A DNA stretch of 64,000 bases, from the NCBI GenBank assembly GCA_021740645.1, contig JAIOZL010000004.1:124001-188000 (forward strand), written 5' to 3'. Each line of letters starts with the position of its first letter. The stretch's first letter is position 1. Source of the DNA: Bacteroidales bacterium (GTDB taxonomy: Bacteria; Bacteroidota; Bacteroidia; Bacteroidales; JAADJA01). Under the pieces are notes generated by a model. That model ran no database searches. It was not told where the DNA came from and was given only the letters and a program-made list of their open reading frames with translations. Of the stretch, positions 10,599 through 19,725 are shown piece by piece. Position numbers and translations under genes: made by a program.

Positions 10599-10606
10599 TA
10601 GTTTTG
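10599..10606 (+). promoter_or_regulatory. -7 box upstream of the hexapeptide-repeat protein
   Basis: TAGTTTTG matches TAnnTTTG and lies 35 bp before the ATG at 10641 in the short gap after nadB. Confidence 0.45.
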
Positions 10607-10640
10607 TACTTTTGAATTTTCAAAATAATATTAAATTATT

Positions 10641-11153
10641 ATGGCGGTAATTAAATCTGTTAAAGGCATCTCACCAAAAATTGGAAAAAATTGTTTTTTG
10701 GCTGATAATGCCACCCTTACCGGTGATGTGGTTATGGGTGATGATTGCAGCGTTTGGTTTAATGCAGTTGTAAGAGGAGATGTACATAGCATTAGGATTG
10801 GTAACAAAGTGAACATACAGGATGGTGTGGTGGTCCATTGCACCTATGAAAAAGCACCCACATCCATAGGGAATAATGTTTCTATAGCCCATAATGCCAT
10901 TGTACATGGATGCACAATCAATGATAATGTCCTGATAGGAATGGGGGCTATACTTATGGACCATGTGGTGGTGGAAAGCAATTGCATAATCGCAGCTGGG
11001 GCAGTTATTTCAAAAGGAACCCTGGTAGAATCAGGCAGTGTATATGCGGGAGTCCCTGCTAAAAAAATTAAATCGGTAGACAAGGAATTGATAGAAGGTG
11101 AAATAAACAGAATTGCCGATAGTTATAATATGTATGCCAGTTGGTATGATTAG
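10641..11153 (+). CDS. Gamma-carbonic-anhydrase-like hexapeptide-repeat protein (YrdA/PaaY group)
   Basis: A 170-residue left-handed beta-helix protein built from hexapeptide repeats (for example VVMGDDCSVWFNAVVRGD and INDNVLIGMGAIL). It carries the histidines expected for a trimeric metal site: one in VVHCTYE, and the pair in SIAHNAIVHG. These match the Zn/Fe ligands of gamma-class carbonic anhydrase homologues. The C-terminal helix (ELIEGEINRIADSYNMYASWY) is the usual helical cap. Many members have weak or unproven carbonic anhydrase activity, so the enzymatic role is an inference; the protein should be cytoplasmic. Confidence 0.85.
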   Translation: MAVIKSVKGISPKIGKNCFLADNATLTGDVVMGDDCSVWFNAVVRGDVHSIRIGNKVNIQDGVVVHCTYEKAPTSIGNNVSIAHNAIVHGCTINDNVLIGMGAILMDHVVVESNCIIAAGAVISKGTLVESGSVYAGVPAKKIKSVDKELIEGEINRIADSYNMYASWYD

Positions 11154-11218
11154 TAAATTGAATGTTGAATTTTAAATTCCATATTCTGATCCAAGTCTAA
11201 TAAAATCTAAATTTTTAA

Positions 11219-12526
11219 ATGATTCTCATTTATACAGAGAAAATAACCAACCGTATCAAATATATCTTTCATTTGATCTTTGACGGAATATTATATTCGG
11301 AGATTTCACTGACCAATAATTTAGAGGAATTTCAGCAGCATGAGGGCATAAAAATAAGCTATGGTAGAGAACCTATAGCCGATGAATTGTTTTTTGCATC
11401 CATTAACCTGCTCTTCGAAAGGGGAATTTCACATCACGACCTGGTATTTATTGAACACCGCGATATCCCGGTTTTTTTCCCGGTTTACCATCCGCAATCT
11501 GCTCTTCCTTTTGATTATTTTGCATTTGCTTTTTATATGGTATCCCGGTACGAGGAATACCTGCCCTACAAGAAAGATGAATATGGACGTTTTGGCGCCT
11601 CTGAAAGTATTGCCTATCAAAAGGGATTTTTAAACAAGCCGGTGGTAAATATTCTTGCCCTAGAATTAAAAGATATATTAACAAAAAAATATCCAGACTT
11701 TAATCCCAAAATACCCGGATTTCAGTTTACTCCTACTATTGATATTGATGCTGCCTGGGCCTACAGACAAAAAGGATTATTCAGGACGTTGGGGGGATAT
11801 GCAGCGTCCCTGCTTCGACTTGATTTTAAAGAAATAAAACTCCGGACACGGGTGTTAGCTGGCCTTGATCCTGACCCTTTTGACACCTATGATTTCCTTT
11901 TAAATATCCATAGGAAATACAAACTTCAACCAATATTTTTTATACTGTTTGCCAGTTACGGTTTAAATGACAAAAACATTTCTGTCCGTAATCTTAAATT
12001 CCATACCCTGATAAAGTCCCTGGCCGATTATGCCAAAGTGGGTATACATCCGTCGTACAACTCAAACCTTGTTACAAAAAAGCTGAGACTGGAAATCGAA
12101 CAACTTACTAAAGTCCTTAATCGGGAAGTCACTAAAAGCCGACAGCATTTTTTAATGCTCAGATTACCCAGTACATACAGGAACCTGATCAACCTTGATA
12201 TCCGGGACGACTATTCTATGGGGTTCGCTTCACAGCCGGGTTTCAGGGCAGGGATTTGCAGTACCTTTAATTTTTACGACCTCGACCTGGACGCGGAAAC
12301 CAAACTCCGTGTGCATCCTTTTACTTTTATGGAAGGTACGTTGAGAGACTATATGAATCTGGATGCTGAAGCAGCTTTAAAGATAATCAGAACCCTGATA
12401 AAAGAAGTGAAGGATGTAAATGGTACTTTTATTCCCATATGGCATAATGAATCTTTGAGTGATAAAAAAAGATGGGCCGGATGGCAAAACTTATATACTG
12501 AAATGATAAAAATGGCAACAAGCTAA
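11219..12526 (+). CDS. Polysaccharide-deacetylase-like protein (DUF7033-type N-terminus)
   Basis: A 435-residue protein of a family common in Bacteroidota. The N-terminal part (to about residue 165) looks like the DUF7033 module. The C-terminal part resembles a NodB-type carbohydrate esterase barrel: FTPTIDIDAAW near residue 175 supplies the aspartate pair and KVGIHPSYNSN near 275 supplies the HxS-type motif. The rest of the canonical NodB motifs is not obvious, so activity on an N-acetylated glycan is only inferred. No signal peptide is visible, suggesting a cytoplasmic site. It is followed 9 bp later by a GNAT/FemAB-like gene, suggesting one operon and perhaps a shared cell-surface glycan pathway. 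Confidence 0.68.
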   Translation: MILIYTEKITNRIKYIFHLIFDGILYSEISLTNNLEEFQQHEGIKISYGREPIADELFFASINLLFERGISHHDLVFIEHRDIPVFFPVYHPQSALPFDYFAFAFYMVSRYEEYLPYKKDEYGRFGASESIAYQKGFLNKPVVNILALELKDILTKKYPDFNPKIPGFQFTPTIDIDAAWAYRQKGLFRTLGGYAASLLRLDFKEIKLRTRVLAGLDPDPFDTYDFLLNIHRKYKLQPIFFILFASYGLNDKNISVRNLKFHTLIKSLADYAKVGIHPSYNSNLVTKKLRLEIEQLTKVLNREVTKSRQHFLMLRLPSTYRNLINLDIRDDYSMGFASQPGFRAGICSTFNFYDLDLDAETKLRVHPFTFMEGTLRDYMNLDAEAALKIIRTLIKEVKDVNGTFIPIWHNESLSDKKRWAGWQNLYTEMIKMATS

Positions 12527-12535
12527 TTCTCCATC

Positions 12536-13471
12536 ATGATAAAATATCTCCGCCAGGAAGAAATAGATAATGAGAAATGGGACCACTGCATTGATAATTC
12601 CTTTAATGGGGTGGTGTATGCAAAAAGCTGGTACCTCAATGTGGTGGCAGAGAATTGGGATGCCCTGGTGGAAAACGATTATGAACGTATCTTCCCTCTG
12701 ACCAGAAGAAAAAAATATGGTATCGATTATTTATTCCAGCCTCCATTTACACAGCAACTTGGACTTTTTTCCACTACCCAGCTCAATGAGGATATCGTAG
12801 CCAATTTTATTGAAGCGATTCCTGAGCAAATTAAATTTGCAGAGATCAACCTGAACACCTTGAATAAACTCCCGGAAGGAAGGTATAATGTGAAGGAATG
12901 GACCAACCATGAACTGGACCTGATCAATTCACATGATAAAATTTCCGGGAATTATTCCACCAATATAAAACGAAATTTAAAGAAAGCTTATGCGGATCAC
13001 CTTACTTTATCAAAAAGTATTAAACCCGATGATGTAATCGCTTTATTTCGCACAAACCGGGGAAAAACCATCGATAATTTAAGGGATGAGGACTACCTGA
13101 AATTAAGCAGGCTGGCTTACTCCGGTATTTATAAAGGGCTGGTGAGCACATATGGTGTGTATAGCCCGAATAATGAATTATGTGCCGGGGTCATTTTTTT
13201 AAGAAGTTATAAAAAAATAGTCTTCCTGTTTTCAGGACTTAGTGCTGAAGGGCGAAATTTAAATGCCATGGCTTTTTTAATAGATCATTTCATTAAGGAT
13301 CATCATGGACAGCATCTGACACTTGATTTTGAAGGAAGCAACGACCCTCAACTGGCCCGTTTCTACAAAAGTTTTGGTTCTGAGGTAACCACCTATCCCC
13401 ACTTGCAAATAAATAAATTGCCCCGAGCCTATAAAATTGGGTTAAATCTTTTGAAACGATTTAATAAATAG
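12536..13471 (+). CDS. GNAT/FemAB-like acyltransferase-fold protein
   Basis: A 311-residue soluble protein. The N-terminal half (KWDHCIDNSFNGVVYAKSW, then FPLTRRKKYGIDYLFQPPF) and the C-terminal half (AGVIFLRSYKKIVFLFSG, then LDFEGSNDPQLARFYKSFG) resemble tandem GNAT-like folds such as those in FemAB-type aminoacyl/acyl transferases. No catalytic motif can be named with certainty. It lies 9 bp after the deacetylase-like gene and is probably co-transcribed with it, which would fit modification of a surface sugar or peptidoglycan precursor. That role is inference from context. Confidence 0.6.
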   Translation: MIKYLRQEEIDNEKWDHCIDNSFNGVVYAKSWYLNVVAENWDALVENDYERIFPLTRRKKYGIDYLFQPPFTQQLGLFSTTQLNEDIVANFIEAIPEQIKFAEINLNTLNKLPEGRYNVKEWTNHELDLINSHDKISGNYSTNIKRNLKKAYADHLTLSKSIKPDDVIALFRTNRGKTIDNLRDEDYLKLSRLAYSGIYKGLVSTYGVYSPNNELCAGVIFLRSYKKIVFLFSGLSAEGRNLNAMAFLIDHFIKDHHGQHLTLDFEGSNDPQLARFYKSFGSEVTTYPHLQINKLPRAYKIGLNLLKRFNK

Positions 13472-13566
13472 CTTGGAAATCCGGGGCAAAAATCTATTCC
13501 GACAGTTTATCAATTTATTTACTTATTTTCGCATAGCGATAAATTAATTCCAAAAATCTTCTTACC

Positions 13567-14217
13567 ATGGTCATCAATTTAGGAAAAACAGATTCTATAT
13601 TCAACCAGTATATTGCTGAGTTACGCGATGTCGAAATCCAGAGAGATCCTTTGCGTTTCAGGCATAATCTTGTAAGGATTGGTGAAATTGCTGCCTATGA
13701 AATCAGTAAGAAGCTGGCATATGAAAACAAGGATGTGCATACCTCCCTGGGTACTGCAAGTGTTCCGGTTTTAAAGGAACTCCCGGTGGTAATACCAATA
13801 TTAAGGGCAGGTTTACCAGTTCATGAGGGGGCTCTCAGGGTTTTTGACCGCTCACAAAGTGGATTTATTTCGGCCTATCGGAAAGTGGAAAAGAATGAAA
13901 GTTTTTCCATACAGGTGGAGTATATTTCATGCCCTGATATTAACAAACGTACTCTTATTATCTGTGACCCCATGCTGGCCACCGGAGCATCCATTGTAGC
14001 TGCCTATAAGGCTTTGTTGCACTATGGAACGCCATCATATATCCATATCATTTCGGCCATTGCCAGTACCGAAGGAATCAATTATTTGAAACGCCAACTC
14101 CCCATGAGTAAAATCAGTATCTGGACAGGTGCCGTTGACGATGAACTGACTGCACAGGCTTATATTGTACCAGGCCTGGGTGATGCCGGCGATCTTGCGT
14201 ATGGCGATAAAACCTGA
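13567..14217 (+). CDS. upp: Uracil phosphoribosyltransferase
   Basis: A 216-residue PRTase that makes UMP from uracil and PRPP in pyrimidine salvage. The PRPP-binding loop is visible as LIICDPMLATGASIVAA near residues 135-151. The substrate side carries IPILRAGLPVHEGALRVF near 78, and the C-terminal uracil-binding region ends in PGLGDAGDLAYG. Length and motif order are those of bacterial Upp. It appears monocistronic, with an AT-rich leader of about 95 bp. Confidence 0.95.
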   Translation: MVINLGKTDSIFNQYIAELRDVEIQRDPLRFRHNLVRIGEIAAYEISKKLAYENKDVHTSLGTASVPVLKELPVVIPILRAGLPVHEGALRVFDRSQSGFISAYRKVEKNESFSIQVEYISCPDINKRTLIICDPMLATGASIVAAYKALLHYGTPSYIHIISAIASTEGINYLKRQLPMSKISIWTGAVDDELTAQAYIVPGLGDAGDLAYGDKT

Positions 14218-14308
14218 TCCTGCCTTTCTGTTTTACATTTCTTCTGGCTTTGCAATTATATTTTTAAAGAATTTCAAAAAAATAAAATATTTGAATCAGA
14301 GATGAGTT

Positions 14309-14875
14309 ATGTATTTATTAATGCAAACTTTTAAGTTGGTTTTGCGTTTAAACTGTCCACACTTAAAACTCATGATGGTTCTTACAGCATACTCAATCTT
14401 TAAATTATTACAGGTTTTTCTTGTAAGTGCTATCAAATTTATGTTTGCGCCCATCCTGTCGATAGGTTATGGGTTTAATTATTTTCAAACGGTTTTGCTA
14501 ACCACTGTTGGCGGTATTTCAGGAATCCTGTTTTTAAATTTTCTGAGTAAATGGCTGATCGCACTTTACGATAAATATTGCCCTATTGTTTACCGCTATT
14601 TTGCAAGTGAGGCACAGCAAGCTAAATTGATAAATGGAAAGTGTAAAAAAGAGCCCAGAAAGAAATTTACCCGAAGGAATAAATCCATCATTAGTTTACG
14701 CACAAAATATGGATTTATTGGTATTATCTTATTGACTCCGGTGTTGCTTTCTATTCCAATAGGAACATTTTTAGCCCAGAAGTATTATTCCAAAAAGAAT
14801 AATGTATTGGTGTATCTGAGCATTTCCGTACTGTTCTGGTCGTTTGCTATTTCTACAGTGTATTTCCTTTTTTAA
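14309..14875 (+). CDS. Small integral membrane protein, unknown function
   Basis: Up to 188 residues with about four hydrophobic segments (around residues 23-45, 55-85, 132-155 and 165-188) and a basic cytoplasmic-looking loop (KCKKEPRKKFTRRNKS). The segment IPIGTFLAQKYY resembles small multidrug-export (Sm_multidrug_ex) proteins, but I would not assign that family without a search. The start is uncertain: the ATG at 14309 gives 188 residues, while the ATG at 14372 (MMVLTAYS) gives 167 and a more natural membrane-protein N-terminus. Confidence 0.6.
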   Translation: MYLLMQTFKLVLRLNCPHLKLMMVLTAYSIFKLLQVFLVSAIKFMFAPILSIGYGFNYFQTVLLTTVGGISGILFLNFLSKWLIALYDKYCPIVYRYFASEAQQAKLINGKCKKEPRKKFTRRNKSIISLRTKYGFIGIILLTPVLLSIPIGTFLAQKYYSKKNNVLVYLSISVLFWSFAISTVYFLF

Positions 14876-14898
14876 TTCACAAGCGAATAAATTATTCG

Positions 14899-14906
14899 TA
14901 ATTTTG
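14899..14906 (+). promoter_or_regulatory. -7 box upstream of the MacB-type permease
   Basis: TAATTTTG matches TAnnTTTG and ends 17 bp before the ATG at 14924, predicting a very short leader. Confidence 0.45.
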
Positions 14907-14923
14907 TTTTCTATCAAACAGAG

Positions 14924-16165
14924 ATGACAAAACTTCTTTTAGAAAATATCCGGATTTCACTTGAATCCATTAAATCACATTTACTTCGTACCATTTTAAC
15001 GGTACTTATTATTGCATTTGGCATCATGTCGCTGGTAGGCATACTTACTTCAATTGATGCTATCAAATATTTTCTAACCGAAAATTTCACCATGATGGGG
15101 GCCAATACTTTTTCGATTAAAAACCGGTCGATGCGCATACAGATTGGCAGTGAAGTGGAGAAAGCCCGAAACTACGAACCTATTTCTTTTGATGAGGCGT
15201 CAAGTTTCAGAGAACAATTTGACTTTCCCGCGTTTACTTCAGTAAATACATTCGCTACCCATACAGCCACATTAAAGTATAAATCTGAAAAAACCAATCC
15301 CAATATTGCAGTGCTGGGAACCGATGAGAATTATATAGTAACTGCTGGCAACGAAGTTGCCAAAGGAAGGAATTTCACTAACCATGAGGTTTACTATGGG
15401 TCGCATGTTGTAATACTTGGAAGTGAACTTGGGAAAAAACTCTTTAAAGAAAATGAAGACCCTATTGGCAAGATTATTTCCATTGGGCCTGGCAAATACC
15501 GCGTTATCGGGGTATTGGCTGAAAAAGGTTCAAGTATGGGATTCTCAGGCGACCGGAATTGTTTACTGCCCTTAAATAATGTGCGTCAATATTTTTCCAG
15601 GCCTAACCGTTCTTATACCATAAATGTAATGGCAGATAATCCTGCTTTACTTGAGTCAGCAGTAGGTGAAGCCACAGGTTTGTTCAGAGTAATCAGGGGG
15701 ACCCCCCTGGATTCGGAAAATGATTTTGAAATTACCAAAAGTGATAAACTTGTGGGAATGTTACTCGAAAACCTGAAATATATCCGATACGCCGCCATTT
15801 TTATCGGGGCCATTACCCTGTTGGGTGCAGCCATTGGCCTGATGAATATCATGTTGGTATCGGTAACCGAACGAACCAAAGAAATTGGCATCAGGAAGGC
15901 GGCTGGAGCAACCAACCGTACCATTAAAAACCAGTTTCTTGCCGAAACAATTGTAATTGCCCAATTGGGTGGGTTACTGGGAGTAATTTTAGGCATCACC
16001 ATAGGTAATATCCTAGCAATGGTCATAGGTAGTAGTTTTATTATTCCCTGGGTGTGGATGATCACCGGGTTAACCTTGTGTTTGTTTGTGGCTGTTATTT
16101 CAGGATACATACCTGCAACAAAGGCTGCCCGCCTCGATCCCATCGAGTCGCTTCGATACGAATAA
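14924..16165 (+). CDS. ABC transporter permease, MacB/FtsX family
   Basis: A 413-residue permease with the MacB topology: one N-terminal transmembrane helix (about residues 20-45), a large periplasmic MacB_PCD domain (about 50-240), then three transmembrane helices in the FtsX domain. Diagnostic sequences are [19 protein letters not shown] (coupling helix) and the C-terminal [13 protein letters not shown]. Such permeases drive mechanotransmission or export rather than classical transport. No ATPase gene is adjacent; a LolD/MacB-type ATPase without a permease lies at 46626 and could serve it, but that pairing is speculative. It converges with the MFS gene on the other strand, with only 4 bp between them. 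Confidence 0.87.
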   Translation: MTKLLLENIRISLESIKSHLLRTILTVLIIAFGIMSLVGILTSIDAIKYFLTENFTMMGANTFSIKNRSMRIQIGSEVEKARNYEPISFDEASSFREQFDFPAFTSVNTFATHTATLKYKSEKTNPNIAVLGTDENYIVTAGNEVAKGRNFTNHEVYYGSHVVILGSELGKKLFKENEDPIGKIISIGPGKYRVIGVLAEKGSSMGFSGDRNCLLPLNNVRQYFSRPNRSYTINVMADNPALLESAVGEATGLFRVIRGTPLDSENDFEITKSDKLVGMLLENLKYIRYAAIFIGAITLLGAAIGLMNIMLVSVTERTKEIGIRKAAGATNRTIKNQFLAETIVIAQLGGLLGVILGITIGNILAMVIGSSFIIPWVWMITGLTLCLFVAVISGYIPATKAARLDPIESLRYE

Positions 16166-16169
16166 ATTT

Positions 16170-17423
16170 TTACTTCTTAGATTTTAACATTAAAAGTGGA
16201 AATAGCATCATTAATACTGCTGATGTTATTAATATAGCATTACCCACACCAGTATAATCCGCAATAAAACCGATAACTGGTGCCAGCATTGCTGCAACTA
16301 AAGTGTGTGCCTGAGATTCGATGGAAAGGGTTGTGGCAAGGATTTCAGACTTGCCAACCTCAGCAATATAGGATATCCCGATAGGTTTTCTGAAATTTTC
16401 AATGATAAAAATAAATACCATTGCTATTACGGCCAAAATGAACCAATCAAAACGAAAGCATATACCCGCCAGTATTCCCATACCTAATCCTGCTAAAAGG
16501 CTAATGTTCATCGAAGAAGTTAAATTTCTGAAGAGCTGCACAACCCGTGATGAATTTCTGGCTGATATGGAAGTCAGGAAATAAATGATAAAATAAATTC
16601 CACCCACAAGTACTGCCGTTCTCTGCTTTCCATCATATAAAGTTAAAAAAGGCAAGGAGAGGGCCAGGGTTTGAATCAGTGGCTGAAGATAGTCTTTCAC
16701 CGATTTATAGTACCCGGTAAATACAGATAGGTTGGCTATACTTTTCCATAACACAGCTTTTCCAAATGACAATTTAAAGTCGTTCCACGTCTCTTTAAAA
16801 CTTTCAAGGATTATTGTTTTGTTTAAGCTTGCCTGCTTCCCATTCAGGGCATTGGGATAGGAAACAATAAGCAAAAGATCAAAGAAGTAAGGAATAATTA
16901 CGAAAAGAAAAATAGTACGATATTCTTCGGTAAAAAACACAAACAGTCCGGCCAGCAAGGCAGAAACTGCGGAGCCGATTTGAGAATAAGAACGGGTATG
17001 CCCATAATATGACACCTTCAGGTGCTCCCATCTGTGTATTTTCAAGTAATCGAATATCATGGCTTTATGTGTGCCTGTCCTAAAGGCATCACCAAAAGAA
17101 TAAAAGAGCATGGCTACAATTAAAAGGGTATACGACCGGCTCAGGTAAAAAATTATAAATGACGCAATGTAAAACAGGAATGAGGATACCATAGATTTTT
17201 TACGACCAATGGTATCAGCAATAAAGCCGGCAGGTATTTCGAGTATATACCTGGAGATTTCCCTGATACTGTAAAGAATTCCTATTTGAAGAAAGCTAAG
17301 GCCTGACTCCAGGAAAAACAAAATGAAAAAAGGCTCAAAAAGGCGAAGGTTTTTGAAAAACCCATACAAACAGAACTTATAATACTGGAGGTCTCTTGTG
17401 AAGGTTATATCTGTGCCTGGCAT
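16170..17423 (-). CDS. MFS transporter
   Basis: A major facilitator protein of about 417 residues with 10-12 predicted membrane helices. The loop 2-3 signature GFIADTIGRKKSM is present, and LFFLESGLSFLQIGILYSIREISRYILE is typical of MFS helices 1-2. The track-length reading frame extends to 17471, but I prefer the ATG at 17423. A TTG-N20-TAGGTTTG promoter lies just upstream of it and the extra 16 residues (MGFSIYLCRF...) do not resemble an MFS N-terminus. The substrate is unknown. Confidence 0.8.
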   Translation of the reverse strand: MPGTDITFTRDLQYYKFCLYGFFKNLRLFEPFFILFFLESGLSFLQIGILYSIREISRYILEIPAGFIADTIGRKKSMVSSFLFYIASFIIFYLSRSYTLLIVAMLFYSFGDAFRTGTHKAMIFDYLKIHRWEHLKVSYYGHTRSYSQIGSAVSALLAGLFVFFTEEYRTIFLFVIIPYFFDLLLIVSYPNALNGKQASLNKTIILESFKETWNDFKLSFGKAVLWKSIANLSVFTGYYKSVKDYLQPLIQTLALSLPFLTLYDGKQRTAVLVGGIYFIIYFLTSISARNSSRVVQLFRNLTSSMNISLLAGLGMGILAGICFRFDWFILAVIAMVFIFIIENFRKPIGISYIAEVGKSEILATTLSIESQAHTLVAAMLAPVIGFIADYTGVGNAILITSAVLMMLFPLLMLKSKK

Positions 17424-17440
17424 GCCAATAAAATTAAGTT

Positions 17441-17448
17441 CAAACCTA
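17441..17448 (-). promoter_or_regulatory. -7 box (with -33 TTG) for the MFS gene
   Basis: On the minus strand TAGGTTTG fits TAnnTTTG, 18 bp before the chosen MFS start, with a TTG 20 bp upstream at 17469-17471. That TTG falls in the 3' arm of the upstream operon's terminator hairpin. Confidence 0.5.
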
Positions 17449-17460
17449 CACAAATAAATT

Positions 17461-17491
17461 GAAAAGCCCAACGATTTTCATCATTGGGCTT
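17461..17491 (-). terminator. Rho-independent terminator of the DUF4252 operon
   Basis: On the minus strand, AAGCCCAATGAT and ATCGTTGGGCTT pair as a 12-bp stem with one G-U pair and a GAAA loop, followed by TTTTC. It lies 26 bp after the last DUF4252 stop codon. Confidence 0.75.
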
Positions 17492-17516
17492 CTTAAATTT
17501 TACGCAGAATTCCTGA

Positions 17517-18026
17517 TTATTCTTCACAGAGTTTATCTAAAACCTGCAATCCTTTGCAGTTTTGAAATTCACTTAATTTTGCCAGGTCTTTCAGGTCGAA
17601 ATTCCCTGAAGCTGCTATAATGGTTGTTTCTGATTCCTCATTTATGGCAATGATAAATTCAGATACAAAGTTATCTTTGTTTTTAACCAGTATCTCAATG
17701 TTATCACCTGAGGATTTTACTTCCACCAAACCCACATACTCTTTTTTATTGAAGGTTTTAAAAAACTCATCATAAAAGTTTACAGCATCATTACCCTTTA
17801 ATCCGGATTCTTTTTGAGTAATCATTTTAAGCCTTAGCACTTTATTTACTGAAGTATTATCCTCTTTGCTATGACCAATCATATTGGTTTTGAGTTCGAG
17901 AAATTTATAATTTTTATCAGATGCATACTTCGTCATAAATTGATCGAGTGGGTTGTTTTGTGTAATTCCGGTTTGAATAAAAACAGCCAAAACTACCCCA
18001 ATAATTATAATTTTTTTCATATCCAC
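17517..18026 (-). CDS. DUF4252 protein, third copy
   Basis: A 169-residue secreted or periplasmic protein with an N-terminal signal peptide (KKIIIIGVVLAVFIQTGITQ); the ATG two codons in is an equally good start. It shares with its two upstream neighbours a DQFMTKYA/LFDKYSG-like N-terminal motif, a conserved VxVKxxxxNxxFxI core, and a C-terminal GNFDLKDLAKLSEF segment. DUF4252 proteins have no established function. This is the most divergent of the three and the last gene of the ECF sigma operon, 11 bp after copy two. The C-terminal cysteines near QNCKGLQVLDKLCEE could be redox-active or disulfide-bonded. Confidence 0.82.
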   Translation of the reverse strand: MDMKKIIIIGVVLAVFIQTGITQNNPLDQFMTKYASDKNYKFLELKTNMIGHSKEDNTSVNKVLRLKMITQKESGLKGNDAVNFYDEFFKTFNKKEYVGLVEVKSSGDNIEILVKNKDNFVSEFIIAINEESETTIIAASGNFDLKDLAKLSEFQNCKGLQVLDKLCEE

Positions 18027-18037
18027 TGATTTTAAGG

Positions 18038-18583
18038 TTATTCATGCTTCATTTTACCAAGATATTCCATACCACCCATATCCATAGCGCTCCCAAGTTT
18101 TGCCACGTAATTCAGGTCGATATTGCCATATAAACTCAAAAAAACGGCTTCATTAGCGCCATCCACAATCATGATCATTTCATTGATCACTTGTTTATTG
18201 CTTTTCGCATAAAAGTTAATATTGGCATCCTTATCTTTCACCACCATCAATTCCTGGAACTCATTCAACGGAACTGTTTTTTTAATCTCTGATATAAAGT
18301 TTTCCCTGGTCTTTGAATCCCCTTTTCCTTCGTCGAGAGAAAAAGCCAGTAAACGCATTGATTCCAATCCTTCAATTGCTTTTTTGAAATCTTCAAATTC
18401 AGGGTCATCAGCTTCAACCTGGGCAAATAATTCAAACAAGCCTTTGGTTATTTCTACGGAGGTAAAGCCATCAACCCCTGAATATTTATCAAATATTCCG
18501 GCCACTGATTTGGATTGAGAAAATGAGAGCATAGGTAACACAGCAAGCGCAGCAACAGCAATTCTTAAAATTAAACTTTTCAT
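18038..18583 (-). CDS. DUF4252 protein, second copy
   Basis: A 181-residue protein with a signal peptide (MKSLILRIAVAALAVLPMLSFSQ) and the same domain as its neighbours: IFDKYSGVDGFTSVEITKGLFELF at the N-terminus, ELMVVKDKDANINFYAK in the core and GNIDLNYVAKLGSAMDMGG near the end. It is close to copy one across the whole length, indicating tandem duplication. It sits 22 bp downstream of copy one in the sigma/anti-sigma operon and is probably periplasmic or outer-membrane associated. Its molecular role is unknown. Confidence 0.85.
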   Translation of the reverse strand: MKSLILRIAVAALAVLPMLSFSQSKSVAGIFDKYSGVDGFTSVEITKGLFELFAQVEADDPEFEDFKKAIEGLESMRLLAFSLDEGKGDSKTRENFISEIKKTVPLNEFQELMVVKDKDANINFYAKSNKQVINEMIMIVDGANEAVFLSLYGNIDLNYVAKLGSAMDMGGMEYLGKMKHE

Positions 18584-18605
18584 GGTTAAAATTATTTAGT
18601 GATTA

Positions 18606-19157
18606 TTATTTATTTTCTTTTTGGTTGTCATCAATTTCTTCAAGATTTTCCATCCCTTCAATCTGAATGGATTTTGAAAGTTTTGAAATGGTTTTTAAGT
18701 TAATATCTCCCTGGATACTTATGAGGGCATTGTCTTCTATTCCGCCAACGATCATTAGCAGTTCACTTATCTTTTGGCCCTTTTTAAGAATAAGGAACTT
18801 AATATCCTGGTCCTTCTTTTTAACTACCATCAGTTCTTCATACATATCCTTAGGGAAATCTTTCATTACCTCAGCATAAAAGTTAACCTTACCGTTCATT
18901 TCCGGTGAATTTTCCTCATCTACAGTAATGATCTTAATACATTTCAGGCCTTTAATGAGATCCATGAATCCTTCTTCCTCTTCAGGAGTTTCCACATTTG
19001 CAAATAAACTGAACATGTGTTGGGTAATGTAAACAGAAGTAAATCCTTCCTGGCCGGAATATTTATCGAACAAAGCATCGGCAGGGCTTTGGGCGGATAA
19101 CATTATGGGTGCCATTAAAAGAGCAACCACAAGCATTTTGATGTTTTTTGTTTTCAT
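18606..19157 (-). CDS. DUF4252 protein, first copy
   Basis: A 183-residue protein with a signal peptide (MKTKNIKMLVVALLMAPIMLSAQ). It shows the DUF4252 landmarks LFDKYSGQEGFTSVYITQHMF near residue 30, EELMVVKKKDQDIKFLIL in the core and GDINLKTISKLSKSIQIEGMENLEEI near the C-terminus. It begins 1 bp after the stop of the anti-sigma gene, so translation is probably coupled. Having the ECF regulator control three exported paralogues suggests an envelope-related response, but this is inference. Confidence 0.86.
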   Translation of the reverse strand: MKTKNIKMLVVALLMAPIMLSAQSPADALFDKYSGQEGFTSVYITQHMFSLFANVETPEEEEGFMDLIKGLKCIKIITVDEENSPEMNGKVNFYAEVMKDFPKDMYEELMVVKKKDQDIKFLILKKGQKISELLMIVGGIEDNALISIQGDINLKTISKLSKSIQIEGMENLEEIDDNQKENK

Positions 19158-19158
19158 A

Positions 19159-19725
19159 CTATTTTGATTTTTGTGTTATTATATCTTTTGATTTATCTAA
19201 AATGGAGATTTTCCTGAAATTGGTTACACCTACATTAAAGGCCCTCATATTTTCTAATTCCGAAACTCCCTTATTTAATTCTTCCACATTTGAAAGTTCA
19301 TCCAATCCTGAATTTAAATTTCCTGAAACCTTCAATAAAATTTTACGGGTTTCGGCATAAGCAATTTCAGGGTCATCATAAGTACCCAAAGGTGCATTAT
19401 TGAAATAACTTGAAAAATATAATCCGATAATCAGCAGGATACTGGCAGCAATCCCGGCAATGGGGTATAAATATCTGATGTAAAATCGGGTTTTTTTGGG
19501 TTCCTCCATATCATGTATCTGCTCCAGTATGGCCATATCAAAATCAGGGTTTGCAATGGTTTCCTGTTTTGAAACACCAAAAAACCCGAAGATTTCTCCA
19601 TACGCTTTAAACTGAACAGGAATTTGATCCCTGCTAAAAAAATCGCGTAACTCTTCCTCTTCAGCAAGTGAGGTTTCGCCATTTTCATATTTTAGGATCA
19701 AATCTTCAATTCTTTGTAAATTCAT
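19159..19725 (-). CDS. Putative membrane anti-sigma factor
   Basis: A 188-residue single-pass protein. The cytoplasmic N-terminal region (about residues 1-75) contains ILKYENGETSLAEEEELRDFF, the 'L-x-x-Y-x-x-G-x-x-x-x-E-E' pattern common in short regulators beside Bacteroidota ECF sigma genes. One hydrophobic helix follows (YLYPIAGIAASILLIIGLYF, about residues 85-104), then a periplasmic tail with a possible coiled-coil region. It overlaps the sigma gene by 20 bp, and that position is the main basis for calling it an anti-sigma. No zinc-binding HxxxCxxC motif is present. Confidence 0.72.
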   Translation of the reverse strand: MNLQRIEDLILKYENGETSLAEEEELRDFFSRDQIPVQFKAYGEIFGFFGVSKQETIANPDFDMAILEQIHDMEEPKKTRFYIRYLYPIAGIAASILLIIGLYFSSYFNNAPLGTYDDPEIAYAETRKILLKVSGNLNSGLDELSNVEELNKGVSELENMRAFNVGVTNFRKISILDKSKDIITQKSK

